A stretch of DNA of 64,000 nt from Plasmopara viticola (taxonomy: Eukaryota; Oomycota; Peronosporomycetes; Peronosporales; Peronosporaceae): assembly GCA_001695595.3 (NCBI GenBank), contig MBPM02000006.1, positions 1,550,001 to 1,614,000 of the forward strand. The letters run 5' to 3'. The notes under the pieces are model-generated. The model saw only the letters and a program-made list of their open reading frames with translations. It was not told the DNA's origin and searched no databases. Shown here piece after piece: positions 45,301 through 56,330 of the stretch. Made by a program: the position numbers and the translations under genes. How positions within the stretch are numbered: the first letter of the stretch is position 1; each line of letters opens with the position of its first letter.

Positions 45301-47132
45301 ATGCCTCCTATCGGTCAGCGTTACCGCCAACATTTTTCGATGTAAGCTGCCAGAATGTGACTAATTCTTACCGCAGCCAAAGTACGACCGCGTCTTGACG
45401 TGTGTTTAGCTATCAGCTGCGTCAAAGGCAACACCCTTGCCGAAACAAAGCAACTTTATGCGTGTCCAACTAAACGGCCTACTCACAACGTGTTTAGCTT
45501 TCCGCTTTGTTTTAATCGTATTTAGCCACCACCACCGTTTGAAGCTAACTTGATGCATGGCTTACAATGCTATCAAGCGCATGCGCATTAGCGACCGCTC
45601 GCCGCCACCAGATTAGTCAATGCTTGGACCAAGATATTTTCTACTGTAAACATCTCCACGAACTAAGATGCTTATTGTTGCTTTGCACGTCTGACGTAGC
45701 CGCTCCAAGACATAAAAAGTGTAGAAAATGTGCTATGGATATGCAAGCGTGAAAAGCTGGCGCCACTGTTCTTGCTTTCATAGTACTCGGGTGTGCCGCT
45801 TAGGTACCAGCAGCCCAAGCGACCTTTAATTTATAAAGCAAGTAGAAGACATCAGATGAAAATTGAACATTAAAGAATTTACACCTCTCACTCCATATCT
45901 GTCATTTCTTACTTATAGCTCGTGTAGTATGCGCTGCATAACAGAGAAAACTCACGCCTAAAGAGCAGATAGGTAGGTGTTGCTGCTGGCGACAGAGAAC
46001 CGATAGCAGCACAAAAATTGGTGCGAAAATAATGTAGGGGAGACGGCAGAGCAGTACGAGCTATCGTCAATTGTTAGGGTCTATGTATCAATCACGCCTG
46101 TGCAATTCAGCGAGTTGCTTGATTGACTGGAAGCGGCAAGGTAGCATATTCCAAAAAGCTTTCTCCTGGATGAGACGGAGACGATGACAAGATAGACCCA
46201 CGCTTAAATTAAAGTCACGTGCTCTCAGTTGGAAAGAAAGAAGCCTGCGGAATACAACGCCTGGTGAACGGGGAACAGATAGCAGGAAGCTTGTGGTTTA
46301 GGTGAACTAAGGAGCACCACGGGTGCATAATATATCAAAATTAGACTTGGAGGGTTGCGCCGACGGAATTCAGACTTAAGCTCAAGACACCACATTATTC
46401 CGGTCTACATAGAATAAGTATAAGTTTATGTTCCTGTTCATCTACCTACGTGCAGCGTCAGTACCACATAATCACGTGCTGCCATTAGCCAAAAATCCCC
46501 ACCATATATTTTTACTGATTTCGGCAGGAAAAATGATGCGATGTCTACCCAAAAAGGTAAATCTAGTCGGTAAGATCAACGAATACATGAGCCCTTCGGG
46601 TGTGAAGCGCATAGTGCACGACACGTAACAACGTAGTGCTTAGCAAACGTTCGAGATCACTCGCACATTTCGCGGCTGAGATTGATGTATAACAAAATGT
46701 TGTCCAGGAAAGTGCAGTGGATACATGTCAAGGGAGCGTTTACTATATCCCGGCGGCCCAGAAATCCCATCCTCATTGCCTTTTGCATTTAAAAAGATAG
46801 AACAAAGACTCGAATTTTAAATGAAAAAACAATTTATATTCATTGCCTTCTCTACTACGTGAACGTCCGTTATATAAAATCAATCCCTTTCAGTCGGATA
46901 TAAGCCCGCTCTCCCTTCCTTCCATTCCTCGCGGTCCAAGCACTCGCAATCACTGCTCCTAAAATCGAAACCGGCGTCATGCTTGAATGTCTTCGTTCAC
47001 GCAGCAACACATATTTAACTCTTGATCTAAGCTCCGCTTCAGCTCCGTCGTCACATCCGACGTACATTGCCAATCGTGCTCAAATGTTTATTCCAGTTAC
47101 CGGTGGGGTAGACCTGCAGTCGGCTCCCCACC
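45301..47132. other. Intergenic, probably further decayed repeat
   Basis: No gene found. 45300-45800 may hold the gag end of the copia remnant (minus strand) but has no clear zinc knuckle. 45850-46860 shows nothing I can assign. Confidence 0.4.
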
Positions 47133-48200
47133 TCAAGCCCGTATTTTGGGCCCGAGAATGGGTATATAGCGGGCCACCGAATACGTCACTCCCCGTACCG
47201 CTCCATACGTTGACGACGACGCGTGCTTGACCTGAGAGCTTGCGTAGTGTGTGGCACCACTGACCGTGCCAAGCACCGCACCTGACGCCATTGCCACCTT
47301 GTCCGTCGTATAACTCGTCGCCCGGACGGCCGTGTTGCCAGTTTTACGGACCGCGCTCGATACTCCACGCACCGCTTTATTCTTACTATTCACAGCAAAT
47401 TGTTGACCTCTATAGAGCTGGGTAAACGCCACCGAAATCGTAGCGTCGACCTTATTGTCGACCGAGTTCAATACAGGCACTACCAACGATTGATCCACGT
47501 CATAGAGCGTCTTGCCCGTTACTGTAGCCAGCACCGTGTTGACAGTGGCTTCACCCAAGCGAGCAAACGGCTTGACCACGCGAAAGCTAGTCGTGTAGTC
47601 ATACACATTTTTCGTCGTCGCATAATAGTACGAAGCGCGCATAAACCATGGCCGATGCGTCTCCGCAGCCGCCACAATCTTCCCAACTTGCTTGATCGGT
47701 GTCCAATTGGCGCTATACACGAGATCCAAGGTATGCGACGCCATTATAGAGCCATACGTACACGATAAGCGGCGGTGGTCAATGCCCTGCATAAATTCTC
47801 GCAGAGGCTGCGAGGCCGACACAAGTGGCTTCGCTTCACCTTCCTGCAACACGGCAATTGTCACTTCATCCGACTCGGTTGACGCTTGCACATTACTACA
47901 AAAGGAATGAATGCGTAACAAAAATTAAATTCATCCAAACAATGTGCGTCACATCAAAAATATTACGCACAGTCGCAAAGATTCGCCAATGTCAGTACCA
48001 GCAGTCACGGGCTGCGTTTGACGCTCGGTATTACCCACAATTACTTGCACTCTAAGTTTTTCATCAGGCTTTTCACCTTTGACGGTATCGAACCGATGGA
48101 CTGCAGCACGGCACCAAAAGTGTCAGTCAAGTCCTCAAGGTGCAAGCTTTGCTTGCTACCAAGACGTACCCTGGACGGTCAGTGTTCCGGACACCACCAT
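47133..48200 (-). CDS. C2-like/perilipin-like protein, three exons
   Basis: The start and introns were worked out by comparison with the paralogue at 49684. Exon 1 is 48170-48200 (ATG at 48200, MVVSGTLTVQ). Intron 1 is 48101-48169 (gtacgt to ctgcag). Exon 2 is 47971-48100. Intron 2 is 47896-47970 (gtgcgt to ttttgtag). Exon 3 is 47133-47895. Codons join in phase, giving about 307 aa against 317 in the paralogue. The N-terminal ~100 residues look like a C2-type beta sandwich. A conserved RPWFMRASYYYATTKNVYDY block follows, then amphipathic helices with an Ala/Thr/Val/Ser bias ending YIPILGPKI. The helical part recalls lipid-droplet coat proteins (perilipin-type); this is a weak family guess. 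It probably coats or binds a membrane or droplet surface. Confidence 0.8.
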
Positions 48201-49632
48201 CTTGTCCTGGTTCCCGTCGAGACTGTGCGTGTTGAAAGCCAAATCGAAAGTGGAGAATTTAATGTGACCTCAGCCAGCATGGAACTTTCCAGTTGCTCTA
48301 CATTCCCTCTCTCCCAATTGGGATGGGTGCTTTTCATCAATCTTCTAGTTGCAGTGGCTTGAAAATTGACTTGATTCTTGTATATGATCGATAGATGGAC
48401 ACCACTTGACCTCGCAGCTGCAGCAGCGCAAACCTGGGGAAGTCCGGTGTCTCACTGGAAATAACGGCTACGAAATTTGGAGCCGAGCTTGAAATTTGTA
48501 TGTCTGAATCTATTGACGGAGCAGTTTTGTTTTGCCTGTGCTTGTACTCTGTCTTAAAATATTAAACATGCAACGCTGACGTACGGCGGGTCATCTTTGC
48601 TGTTGGCTGCGCCTTACAAAAAGTAAGTCATTTGCGGAAGCTTCAATGAAATATTCTGCCTTACTCATAAACACACTGCCTTCATCCAAGCCCCACTGTT
48701 GATGCGAGATGTCTACTACTGCAATGGGAAACGGTAGTCTCTTGGTTTTTGTAACGAGCACAGAATTGCCACAAATTTTGGCCGCCTTTCTGACCAACAA
48801 ATTAGGCAGTTTAAATGAAGTAGATGGCAACTCATCGCGCTGAATGTAACCACTCATTGCACTGGATGTAACCACTCCCTTGCACTGGCCAACTAACTGA
48901 TGCAGCTGCTGCTCGCACGACTTTTGGAAATCAAAATTTTAATCAACGATATGTAGTGTGATTCAATGCATTCGGTTTCTGGAAGTGCTCATTTCTGGAT
49001 GCCTTGCCGCACATCAATTCGGATTAGCTAGCAAAAGCCTGGATTGCAACTTGCTTGCACGGCCAGTTAAACCGCTTAACTGTCCATTAACCGTCATATG
49101 TAGCCTTAAGTAAGGTAGTGCCCAGAACCAATAAGCAGAGGCGTCACTTTGCGGACAAATTAGTGATACTGGCATTACTCTATTAGCAATTTGTGCAATA
49201 CAAAAAATGCTAATTAAATCGTATTTACAGCTTTCAGTATGACACCGTGCATGTTCATATATGGAGCGCACAAGAAGATAACACATTGAACACAGTTATC
49301 TTGACGAATCGAAGGCGCATCACTTGGTACCGTACATGACGGACTGTGTCACGTTTACGACGTTCGTTAGTATGGAATGCTGAGTGCGTGCCTTGATCGT
49401 GATTCTTCTTAAATAGCATACTCGTAAAGGAGCAATTTGAGCATAACTCTAGTAAAAATAGTGAAACAGCAATTACTCTTAATATCAATGATCTCTTCTC
49501 AATTTGTTACTTTACATAAGCGACACTTGAATAAATTTGAACTGTCCAGCGCCGCCAGATTTCCAAGATTCAAACACTTTTTTTGCGCTTGACAACTCTA
49601 AGATCTTGCCATTTCTTAAACCACCCTCTGCC
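48201..49632. other. Divergent intergenic region
   Basis: Spacer between the two head-to-head paralogues. A 94-codon minus-strand frame at 48591-48875 (FKLPNLLVRKAAKICGNSVL...) is ATG-started but matches nothing I know. It could be an unrecognised exon or old element DNA. Nothing else stands out. Confidence 0.4.
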
Positions 49633-49646
49633 TCACTTTTCAATCA
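49633..49646 (+). promoter_or_regulatory. Oomycete-type initiator (Inr)-like element
   Basis: tcacttttcaatca fits the oomycete core-promoter initiator pattern (TCAYTTYNCWNTT) with one mismatch. It lies about 40 bp upstream of the ATG at 49684, a usual distance for this element. Confidence 0.5.
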
Positions 49647-49683
49647 ATTAGCCGTACGGAAACCCACACTTTGAGGACCAAAC

Positions 49684-50637
49684 ATGCCGACGTCCGGGAC
49701 GCTTTCATTCATGGTGCAAGGCATCGAAGCCACTTTTGGCGAAGAGACGTACATTGGCAAAAAGCTGGCCGTGCGTGTGGCCGTTGGCAAGTCGGAGTAC
49801 ACGACCACGTTCAAAACGCCTGACGCGCGCATCGAGGAGCGCGCCACGCTGCAAGTACACGAGGCCGCGGCCGACACGATGCTGACGATTGAGTTGCTGC
49901 AAGAAAAGACGAAAAAGCCCATTGTGCGCACACACAAACCATTGGCCGACTTTCAAAGCAACCCACTGGATCGGAAGATGACGATTACATTTGGCGCCAA
50001 GTCAGCGCCCAGTACGGTGCTGCTTTGCTACAACGCTGACTGGCGTTCGAGTGAGACAAACGTTGTTCCTTTTGGGACACCTCGGCCATGGTTCATGCGT
50101 GTGGGGTACTACTATGACACGACAAAGAATGTGTACAATTACACTACGAGCTTTCGCGTCGTGCAGCCTTTTGCCCGCTTTGGCGAGTCTACCGCCAATA
50201 CAGTGGTGGAAAAGGTCAGTGGCAAGTCGCTGCATGAGATTGACGAGGCTTGGGTTGGCCCTGGCCTGGACGCACTGGACAATAAAGTGGACGACACGAT
50301 CAAGGCTGTGGCCGGGACGCTGTATACGGGTCAGCAATACGCACTCAAGAAAAAGGACGAAGCTGTGGAAGTGGCGTCTCATGTCGTCAAGAAAACAAGC
50401 GAAAAGGTCTCGGACGCTGTGGGCGCTACCGTCCACACGGCCTCGAACGTCAAGGACTATGCAACAGAGAAGGTGGTCTCGGCTACGTCCACGGTGTACG
50501 GGACTGTGGCCAACGTGGCCGACTATACGAAAACGCAAGTGGTGCACGCCTCGTCATCGACGTACGGTACTGTCAAGGGCGTCACTTTTACAGCACTCAG
50601 CTATGTACCCGTGATCGGTCCTAAGATTGCTGTCTAA
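49684..50637 (+). CDS. C2-like/perilipin-like protein, intronless paralogue
   Basis: A 317-aa single-exon gene. Residues ~1-115 resemble a C2-like beta domain ([35 protein letters not shown]). Next comes [20 protein letters not shown] (~137-156), shared with the neighbour. The remaining C-terminus is a run of amphipathic helices ([36 protein letters not shown]; repeated [16 protein letters not shown] segments) ending [12 protein letters not shown]. This layout resembles lipid-droplet surface proteins, but the resemblance is by pattern only and the function is unproven. It has no signal peptide or clear transmembrane helix. An initiator-like element lies 40 bp upstream. It is divergent from its intron-containing paralogue at 47133-48200. 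Confidence 0.85.
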   Translation: MPTSGTLSFMVQGIEATFGEETYIGKKLAVRVAVGKSEYTTTFKTPDARIEERATLQVHEAAADTMLTIELLQEKTKKPIVRTHKPLADFQSNPLDRKMTITFGAKSAPSTVLLCYNADWRSSETNVVPFGTPRPWFMRVGYYYDTTKNVYNYTTSFRVVQPFARFGESTANTVVEKVSGKSLHEIDEAWVGPGLDALDNKVDDTIKAVAGTLYTGQQYALKKKDEAVEVASHVVKKTSEKVSDAVGATVHTASNVKDYATEKVVSATSTVYGTVANVADYTKTQVVHASSSTYGTVKGVTFTALSYVPVIGPKIAV

Positions 50638-51769
50638 AAAGATAGTTATAGGAGTCGCCATATGGGGTCCCCCTTGTCTATATGTAAGGAGCGGTGGCCG
50701 GTTTCGAAACCTGACGCGCGGCGTCTCATCGACTGAATGAAAGTCTTTGTGACACGCCGTCGTTTCCGCCAGAAATTTTTCCATAGAAAATGATACGATA
50801 TGCCTTTGTTTGGTGTTTATTTGACGGGACGGTGAACAATAGCAGAAAGATTTTTGTATTGAAAAATTAGGCAACGAAAAGAGCAACGGGCTCATTTTGT
50901 AGTCTTTTTGGGCGTCGACTTGTCTTCCCTTTAGTCCAACATTCGGATTCTGGTATTCTTATTAGTAGGCACTTTTAAGAGTATTATGGTCCGATTTTTT
51001 AAATGTCACTGAAGTCTCACCATATAGCAGAAGATCTATATTTAAAATCATCTAGCGTGATACACCAAAAGCGGGGAGGCGCAAGTGTAAATCGGAAAAA
51101 AGTCAAAAGTGTGAGAAACGAGAGGTGGTTCGTTAAAAAAAGAATGTAGTTCATGACCGTAGTTTCAATACCATTTTTCTCCCTAAGGGTAAGAACTTGT
51201 AAGCTGAGTCGGGACGGGGGTGGGTCATCGCTTGATACACCGTTGATAGTGAATATGAATCATTGTCAAACACTAGTGTGAAGTTCCCTTAGAGACTAGA
51301 GGCGGTGTGTTAAATGTTTCTTTGTTGCGGTTGAGCCATAGTGTGCGCATAATGACGCAGCGAACAACATTGTAACACGAATCCGCATTATTGTACCAGA
51401 AGTACCCCTGGGCTTAACAGAATTTGACAACTGGTCGAGGGACGATTGTAATGCTTAAAGCACTAGGAAATGGGAGGAGAAAGAGGCGCGACAGATGATC
51501 AATCCTGCGGCAGTCCATAGATTATGCATAGACATTTCAGTTGCAGTGCACCTATGACCACACTGCACAATATCGGTATGCCAACAGTTCATGTGCCAAA
51601 CACTTAGTCCCTATGCTTAAGTCGAGAAAGGCAGTCGCCATTACAAGGAACAGGATGGCGCTGGAGGCGACGCCTACAAAGCCAGCGTTATGGTGCTAAT
51701 GCTCAACTTCACAAACAGATGGGTGATACAGTGAAAGCGGCGTTGGTTACGAGTCTCTGGTCCGAGTTA
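50638..51769. other. Intergenic, nothing assignable
   Basis: 3' flank of the paralogue and AT-rich spacer leading into a LINE remnant. The right part may belong to the 3' end of that minus-strand LINE, but no motif supports this. Confidence 0.4.
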
Positions 51770-53010
51770 TCAGGGCGTAGATGATATCTTGATTATCAAA
51801 TTCCATATGTGGGGCACGCTGACCATCGAAGGGGATAAAGTAAAAAATATTGGTAGATGTGGGGTACGGCAAAAAGGAAAAGTGACCGTCCGTATTGAGT
51901 CGCATATTAGTGGTAGCACAAAAGTATTGTACAGTACTAGGTGAAAGTGAAAGATTGTTAAAACATCCTGCATATCATCTGCACAACACAAGATGTGATG
52001 TAATCAGTTACGAAATTTGATCGTGAAATTACACTTGTTACCCGCAGGTAGCAAAGCAGTACTCAGAAAAGCATGAATAAACCGAAAGATGGTTGAATTC
52101 TTTGTCGAAATATTGAAGTAAGAAATCCGAGCGTGCTGGTCAAGTTATGACTTGATTAAAAAGGCTTTATTACAAAATCCTTGTTCCAATAAAATGTAAT
52201 CCAGTCCGATTCCCTACTGATCCCACCAGTTGACACTATTAAAAGCTTTAGCAACGTCGAGGCAGATACTGCCACACAAATCGCGAGAGTTTGTCCGTCG
52301 ACTGCAATCCTGAGAATTATAGAAGCATTGCGGCACATGTCATAATTCACGTCTTGAAACAAATAAATTGTGGTCAATTTCTAATATGGTAGACGAATGT
52401 GGCTGAAGCAAAAGATTTGAGCCCGAGCTTGGCGTCTTGACTTAGCAATGTCAAATGCCAATAGTTCTTGAGGTCCGAGCGAGAGCCATTTTCAAGCAGC
52501 AAAAAAGATGGTCATAGCGTCGAAGGTTTGTATCTCGACCCTTAAGAACTGAGCTACGTTAGCAAATTCCAGAACCTGAGCACACTCAGCCGGAAAACGC
52601 TAATGATACTTCGCAAGTAGTCCACCTGGGCCGCGAAATATTCGTGAGCAGTGTGCTTGATAGCATGAAAGATCGTTAGCCGTAAGCAGTGCGTGTAGCA
52701 TAGCGTCGTGAACTGACATTAACTTCCGTACGTTAGGTTAAAAATGGTTTGAACTTTTCGAGGGTCAAAGTGCTCAATTTATACCATGAAATAGCGAGAA
52801 TCAGATTGACATATAAAACCTCAAAACAGAGCTTGAGTGGATGGTATCTATTGAAAACTGTAAGAAAACTTTTAGGGCGTGTTGACGAGCGAAATAAAAT
52901 GCTTTGGATGTGGAATAATGGGGGCTTAAGATGGGCTTTGGAAAGTGCTTTCCGGGCGTAACTTCGAAACACTATTGCGGTGACCAATTGCCAAGTTGCT
53001 TGGCGGAACA
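51770..53010 (-). mobile_element. Decayed LINE reverse transcriptase (-)
   Basis: Minus-strand RT blocks lie in order. Around 52420-52510 is FLLLENGSRSDLKNYWHLTL (the KGD-NYRPISLL region). Around 52218-52275 is ICLDVAKAFNSVNWWDQ (the DFSKAFDSV motif with the first catalytic Asp). Around 51950-51991 is CCADDMQDVL (the YADDT motif with the catalytic Asp pair). Many stops and frame changes make it inactive. It belongs to a different LINE lineage from the 31492 element by its text, although the missing RT core there prevents direct comparison. Confidence 0.72.
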
Positions 53011-53621
53011 TGTCACGCTGATGCCAGTCAAACTCACGGGGTGCAATGAGAAGTTTTCACAATCACGAGAGTTAGAAAAGAGATTTTGTAGCTAAGCGGC
53101 AGTCGCTTCTTTGTGTCGAACAAAGTTTCGGCAGAGATAAATACAATCATTTCATTGTGTTCGTCAAGTAAGTATCATGACGTCCGGTTCATGTCGAGGG
53201 GCGCTGCAAGACGCTCAAATTTCGATCTTGAATTGAGCTACACTAAAGCAGCCAGGGTAGACACTTGAAAAAAGGAACCAGACGAGAACAATTCAACGAA
53301 AGAAGGTAGAGGTTTGATAGTAATATGACTGGTGCTCGTTCCATAAAGTGCTAAGGCATTATGTAACAAGAAAAAGACATCCCTGACGCCTATATTAGAT
53401 GAACAGGACACCGCACTTTTGCTCCAAGAGGAAGAAACAAGTTGTGTATTTAGTGTGCCGTTGCATATGCACCAGATTTATGTATCAGGAGCTGTATCAA
53501 TTTTACTGGCTGGGACAATGTGCATATTATTGAATTAACGAATGAAAATGACTCAAATGTTATGCTACACTTTCATCATCTCAAGAAATTGATCCGACTC
53601 ATATTTGCTGGTATCCGCACT
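53011..53621. other. Upstream region of the CPOX gene
   Basis: No gene or repeat recognised. The open frame of the next gene extends upstream of the chosen start to 53520 and includes another ATG at 53562. The added residues look unlike a conserved N-terminus. Confidence 0.4.
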
Positions 53622-54830
53622 ATGCGTCACTTTGGTGTCTTATTAAAGGCTTCACGGCCGTGGCTGGTCGCGACTGTACCCGCTGCAATGTGTAGTACGT
53701 ATCTATCTCAGCAGCAAAATCCTAGTCAATGCAAGGGTTTCATCCCTCCGTCCGAGTTCCTGTACCAGCCTCTGTCTGAGGACAAGACACCAAAGAGCAG
53801 CATTGAGTTCAACACGAAAGCACCGCTACCAAAACGTATGGAGGCGCTCATTATGCGTGTACAGGACGAGATTTGTGCGGCGGTTGAGGCCATGGACGGG
53901 AAGCAGTTTATCGAAGACAAGTGGGAACGTGAGGGCCACGGCGGAGGTGGTCGAAGTCGCGTCTTGCAAAATGGTAATGTCTTCGAGAAGGCGGGCGTGG
54001 GTATCTCCATTATCCATGGAAAACTACCCCCTGCTGCTGCTAAAGAGATGACGGCTAGAGGCAAACAGTTGAAAGAGGGAGTGGAGCTTCCTTTCTATGC
54101 TTGTGGAGTGAGTCTCGTCATGCACCCGCACAATCCGATGGCTCCAACAATCCATTTAAATTTTCGTTATTTTGAGGTCGAAACGGGATTTGTGGATAAG
54201 GGTGGCAAATTGGAAAGAGTCGGCTGGTTTGGCGGTGGTACAGACTTGACACCCAGTTATCTTTTCGAAGAAGATGCGCGCCACTTTCACGCGGTGTACA
54301 AGACACAATTGGACAAGCACGATCCTGCTCTTTACCCAAAGTGGAAGCAAGCGTGCGACAAGTACTTTTACATTCCTCACCGTCAAGAGTGCCGTGGGGT
54401 TGGCGGCTTTTTCTTTGATGATCTAACCGATACGTCAGAGGAGAATTTTCAAATGGTCCGCAATTGTGCTAATTCCATGTTGGACGCTTATTTGCCGATT
54501 CTCAAGAAGCGAAAGAACATGCCATTTACTCAACAGCAAAAGGATTGGCAACAAATTCGTCGTGGACGGTACGTTGAGTTCAACATCATGTACGATCGCG
54601 GTACGAAATTCGGACTATTGACCCCTGGATCGCGGGTTGAGTCGATCCTCATGTCATTGCCATTGACGGCTCGATGGGAGTACATGAATGTTCCTGCTCC
54701 TGGCTCGTGGGAAGAGAAAACCCTTGAGGTTTTGAAGAACCCCGTGGACTGGCTCGACGTGCCTTCCGTTAAATTAGAGACACTTTCGACCAGTGAGCTG
54801 CTTCAGGAGCTTGCGAGAAGAAGTGAGTGA
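53622..54830 (+). CDS. CPOX: Oxygen-dependent coproporphyrinogen III oxidase
   Basis: Oxidative decarboxylation of coproporphyrinogen III to protoporphyrinogen IX in haem synthesis. About 402 aa. The N-terminus (MRHFGVLLKASRPW...) is basic and hydroxylated with no acids for some 35 residues, as in a mitochondrial targeting peptide; this is why ATG 53622 was preferred over 53562. Family blocks appear in order: GGGGRSRVLQNGNVFEKAGV, HLNFRYFEVE, GWFGGGTDLTPSYL, DKYFYIPHRQECRGVGGFFFDD in two pieces, RRGRYVEFNIMYDRGTKFGL, and a closing ESILMSLPLTARWEY. Length and motifs are complete with no intron. The next gene (55158) runs the same way but is unrelated in function. Confidence 0.95.
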   Translation: MRHFGVLLKASRPWLVATVPAAMCSTYLSQQQNPSQCKGFIPPSEFLYQPLSEDKTPKSSIEFNTKAPLPKRMEALIMRVQDEICAAVEAMDGKQFIEDKWEREGHGGGGRSRVLQNGNVFEKAGVGISIIHGKLPPAAAKEMTARGKQLKEGVELPFYACGVSLVMHPHNPMAPTIHLNFRYFEVETGFVDKGGKLERVGWFGGGTDLTPSYLFEEDARHFHAVYKTQLDKHDPALYPKWKQACDKYFYIPHRQECRGVGGFFFDDLTDTSEENFQMVRNCANSMLDAYLPILKKRKNMPFTQQQKDWQQIRRGRYVEFNIMYDRGTKFGLLTPGSRVESILMSLPLTARWEYMNVPAPGSWEEKTLEVLKNPVDWLDVPSVKLETLSTSELLQELARRSE

Positions 54831-55157
54831 GTTGAGCTTTGAGTCAGAGCTTGGAAAAGGACCGTGCTTTTAGGCTCAAAAACGTTAAAATTCTCCAATT
54901 GGATTTCAAGTGTCAAGGAAGTGTTGTCAAGGTACAGACAGGTATATTGATATAGTGACTATACACTATATTGCTCCAAGTATTCACGCTGCGAGAGTTA
55001 AAGCCATAAAATATAACAACACATTAAGATCAATAGATAGAGCTAAATCTGCGAAATCAAGCTCTAATATTAAGCTTTAATTGTTCTGCAATACAATCTA
55101 GTCGGCTTGTTTGTATTAGTCAATATACGCGTGCGAAGCTTACAATACATTGTTAGC
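54831..55157. other. Short intergenic spacer
   Basis: 327 bp holding the 3' flank of CPOX and the promoter of the dehydrogenase. No element recognised. Confidence 0.5.
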
Positions 55158-56330
55158 ATGTCACGCGTATCTCGTAGCTTGGCATGCGCCTCGGCGTTCG
55201 GTACTACCGTGCGCAGCTTTACAACTGGCTCGAGCCGTCTTAACGTGGCAGTGATAGGATCAGGTCGCATGGGGCGCATTCGCTTGTCCGGCATGCAGAA
55301 CGATCCTCGTGTTTCCATCGCAGCCATCATCGATCCCTTTGCCAGCGACAAGCAGCTGCAGCAAATGAGCAGCGAGTATGGAACAACGTGCTTTGCAACT
55401 CTTATGGAGGCTGGAAATGCTATTAATCGGAAGAATGAAACAATTACCGGTGTCTGGATCTCTTCACCGACCCCCACACACTTGGAACTCGTCACAGACT
55501 GCGCCTCTGGCATTTTGGGCAAAAGTTTAAAAGCCATTGGTATCGAAAAGCCCGTTGCTGCTGTGGTCGATGAAATTGATGCGGCTTATCACATCTGTCA
55601 CAAGAACGACGTCAAGCTCTTCTGCTCCTTTCAACGACGGTTTGATCCAAGTTACCAGGCTCTGCGAACTCACTGCGTAGACAAGCAGAGCATTGGCAAG
55701 CTACAGTCGATTCACACGGTTTTTCGTGATCATCCATGTCCACCTGTGGAGTTTCTCAAGACTGGTGGAGATCCATTTCACGACCTCGCAGTGCACGACA
55801 TTGACTACGTCTGCGATCTGGTAGGTGAATACCCAAACAAAGTCTACGCGCACGGCACGAGTTTGTCAGCGGAATTGAGAGACGCAAAGGTCATGGAAAA
55901 GGCCAGTGTGTGGCTTGAATTCCCGACGACGGGCGTGATTTGCACGATGGACCTAAGTCGTAGTGCTAAGTATGGCTATGACCAAAGAATTGAAGTGGCT
56001 GGCGAACATGGTATGCTACAGGTGCTCAATCCGAGTAAAACGGCGACGGTGCAATCCGTTGAGGCTGGAATTACTATCGACACGCTATTGCACTCGTTCC
56101 CCGAGCGATTTCGTGAGGCGTATCTACTTGAGCTCGACAACTTTATTGACGTGATGCAAGGCAAGACGTACCCTCGCGTCCACTGGGGAGCTTCGCGCAT
56201 GAACACTATCATTGCTGAGGCCGCTCGTATTGCTGCATGTGAGAAGAAGGTTGTCACTATCAAACATACCAAGAGCAAGCAGATGACGCCCGAATGTGAT
56301 CCCATTTTAGAGTACGTTTACGAGTACTAA
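55158..56330 (+). CDS. Gfo/Idh/MocA oxidoreductase, inositol 2-dehydrogenase-like
   Basis: NAD(P)-dependent oxidoreductase, probably oxidising myo-inositol to scyllo-inosose or acting on a related sugar. About 390 aa. ATG 55158 begins an Arg/Ser-rich presequence (MSRVSRSLACASAFGTTVRS), so mitochondrial import is likely. A Rossmann motif GSGRMG (34-39) follows a beta strand (LNVAVI). Further family marks are GIEKPVAA (the EKP motif), FQRRFDPSY, and GGDPFHDLAVHDIDYVCDL with the conserved Asp and His of the active site. The C-terminal RVHWGASRMNTIIAEAA segment fits IolG-type proteins. Substrate is inferred from the family. There is no intron and the length is normal. Confidence 0.85.
   Translation: MSRVSRSLACASAFGTTVRSFTTGSSRLNVAVIGSGRMGRIRLSGMQNDPRVSIAAIIDPFASDKQLQQMSSEYGTTCFATLMEAGNAINRKNETITGVWISSPTPTHLELVTDCASGILGKSLKAIGIEKPVAAVVDEIDAAYHICHKNDVKLFCSFQRRFDPSYQALRTHCVDKQSIGKLQSIHTVFRDHPCPPVEFLKTGGDPFHDLAVHDIDYVCDLVGEYPNKVYAHGTSLSAELRDAKVMEKASVWLEFPTTGVICTMDLSRSAKYGYDQRIEVAGEHGMLQVLNPSKTATVQSVEAGITIDTLLHSFPERFREAYLLELDNFIDVMQGKTYPRVHWGASRMNTIIAEAARIAACEKKVVTIKHTKSKQMTPECDPILEYVYEY

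Noticed and set aside
48018..48362. Plus-strand 114-codon frame opposite the first exons of the minus-strand C2-like gene
   Set aside because: It overlaps the two 5' exons and introns of the minus-strand gene, which are supported by paralogue alignment and in-phase splice sites. The plus frame has no motif.
53520..53621. Longer start for CPOX using upstream in-frame codons
   Set aside because: The frame opens with GTG at 53520 and the ATG at 53562 adds a hydrophobic, His-rich leader. ATG 53622 gives a typical mitochondrial presequence directly before the conserved part.
55107..55157. Upstream extension of the Gfo/Idh/MocA gene
   Set aside because: The extension begins at a TTG, and the added residues look random. 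ATG 55158 starts a convincing targeting peptide.
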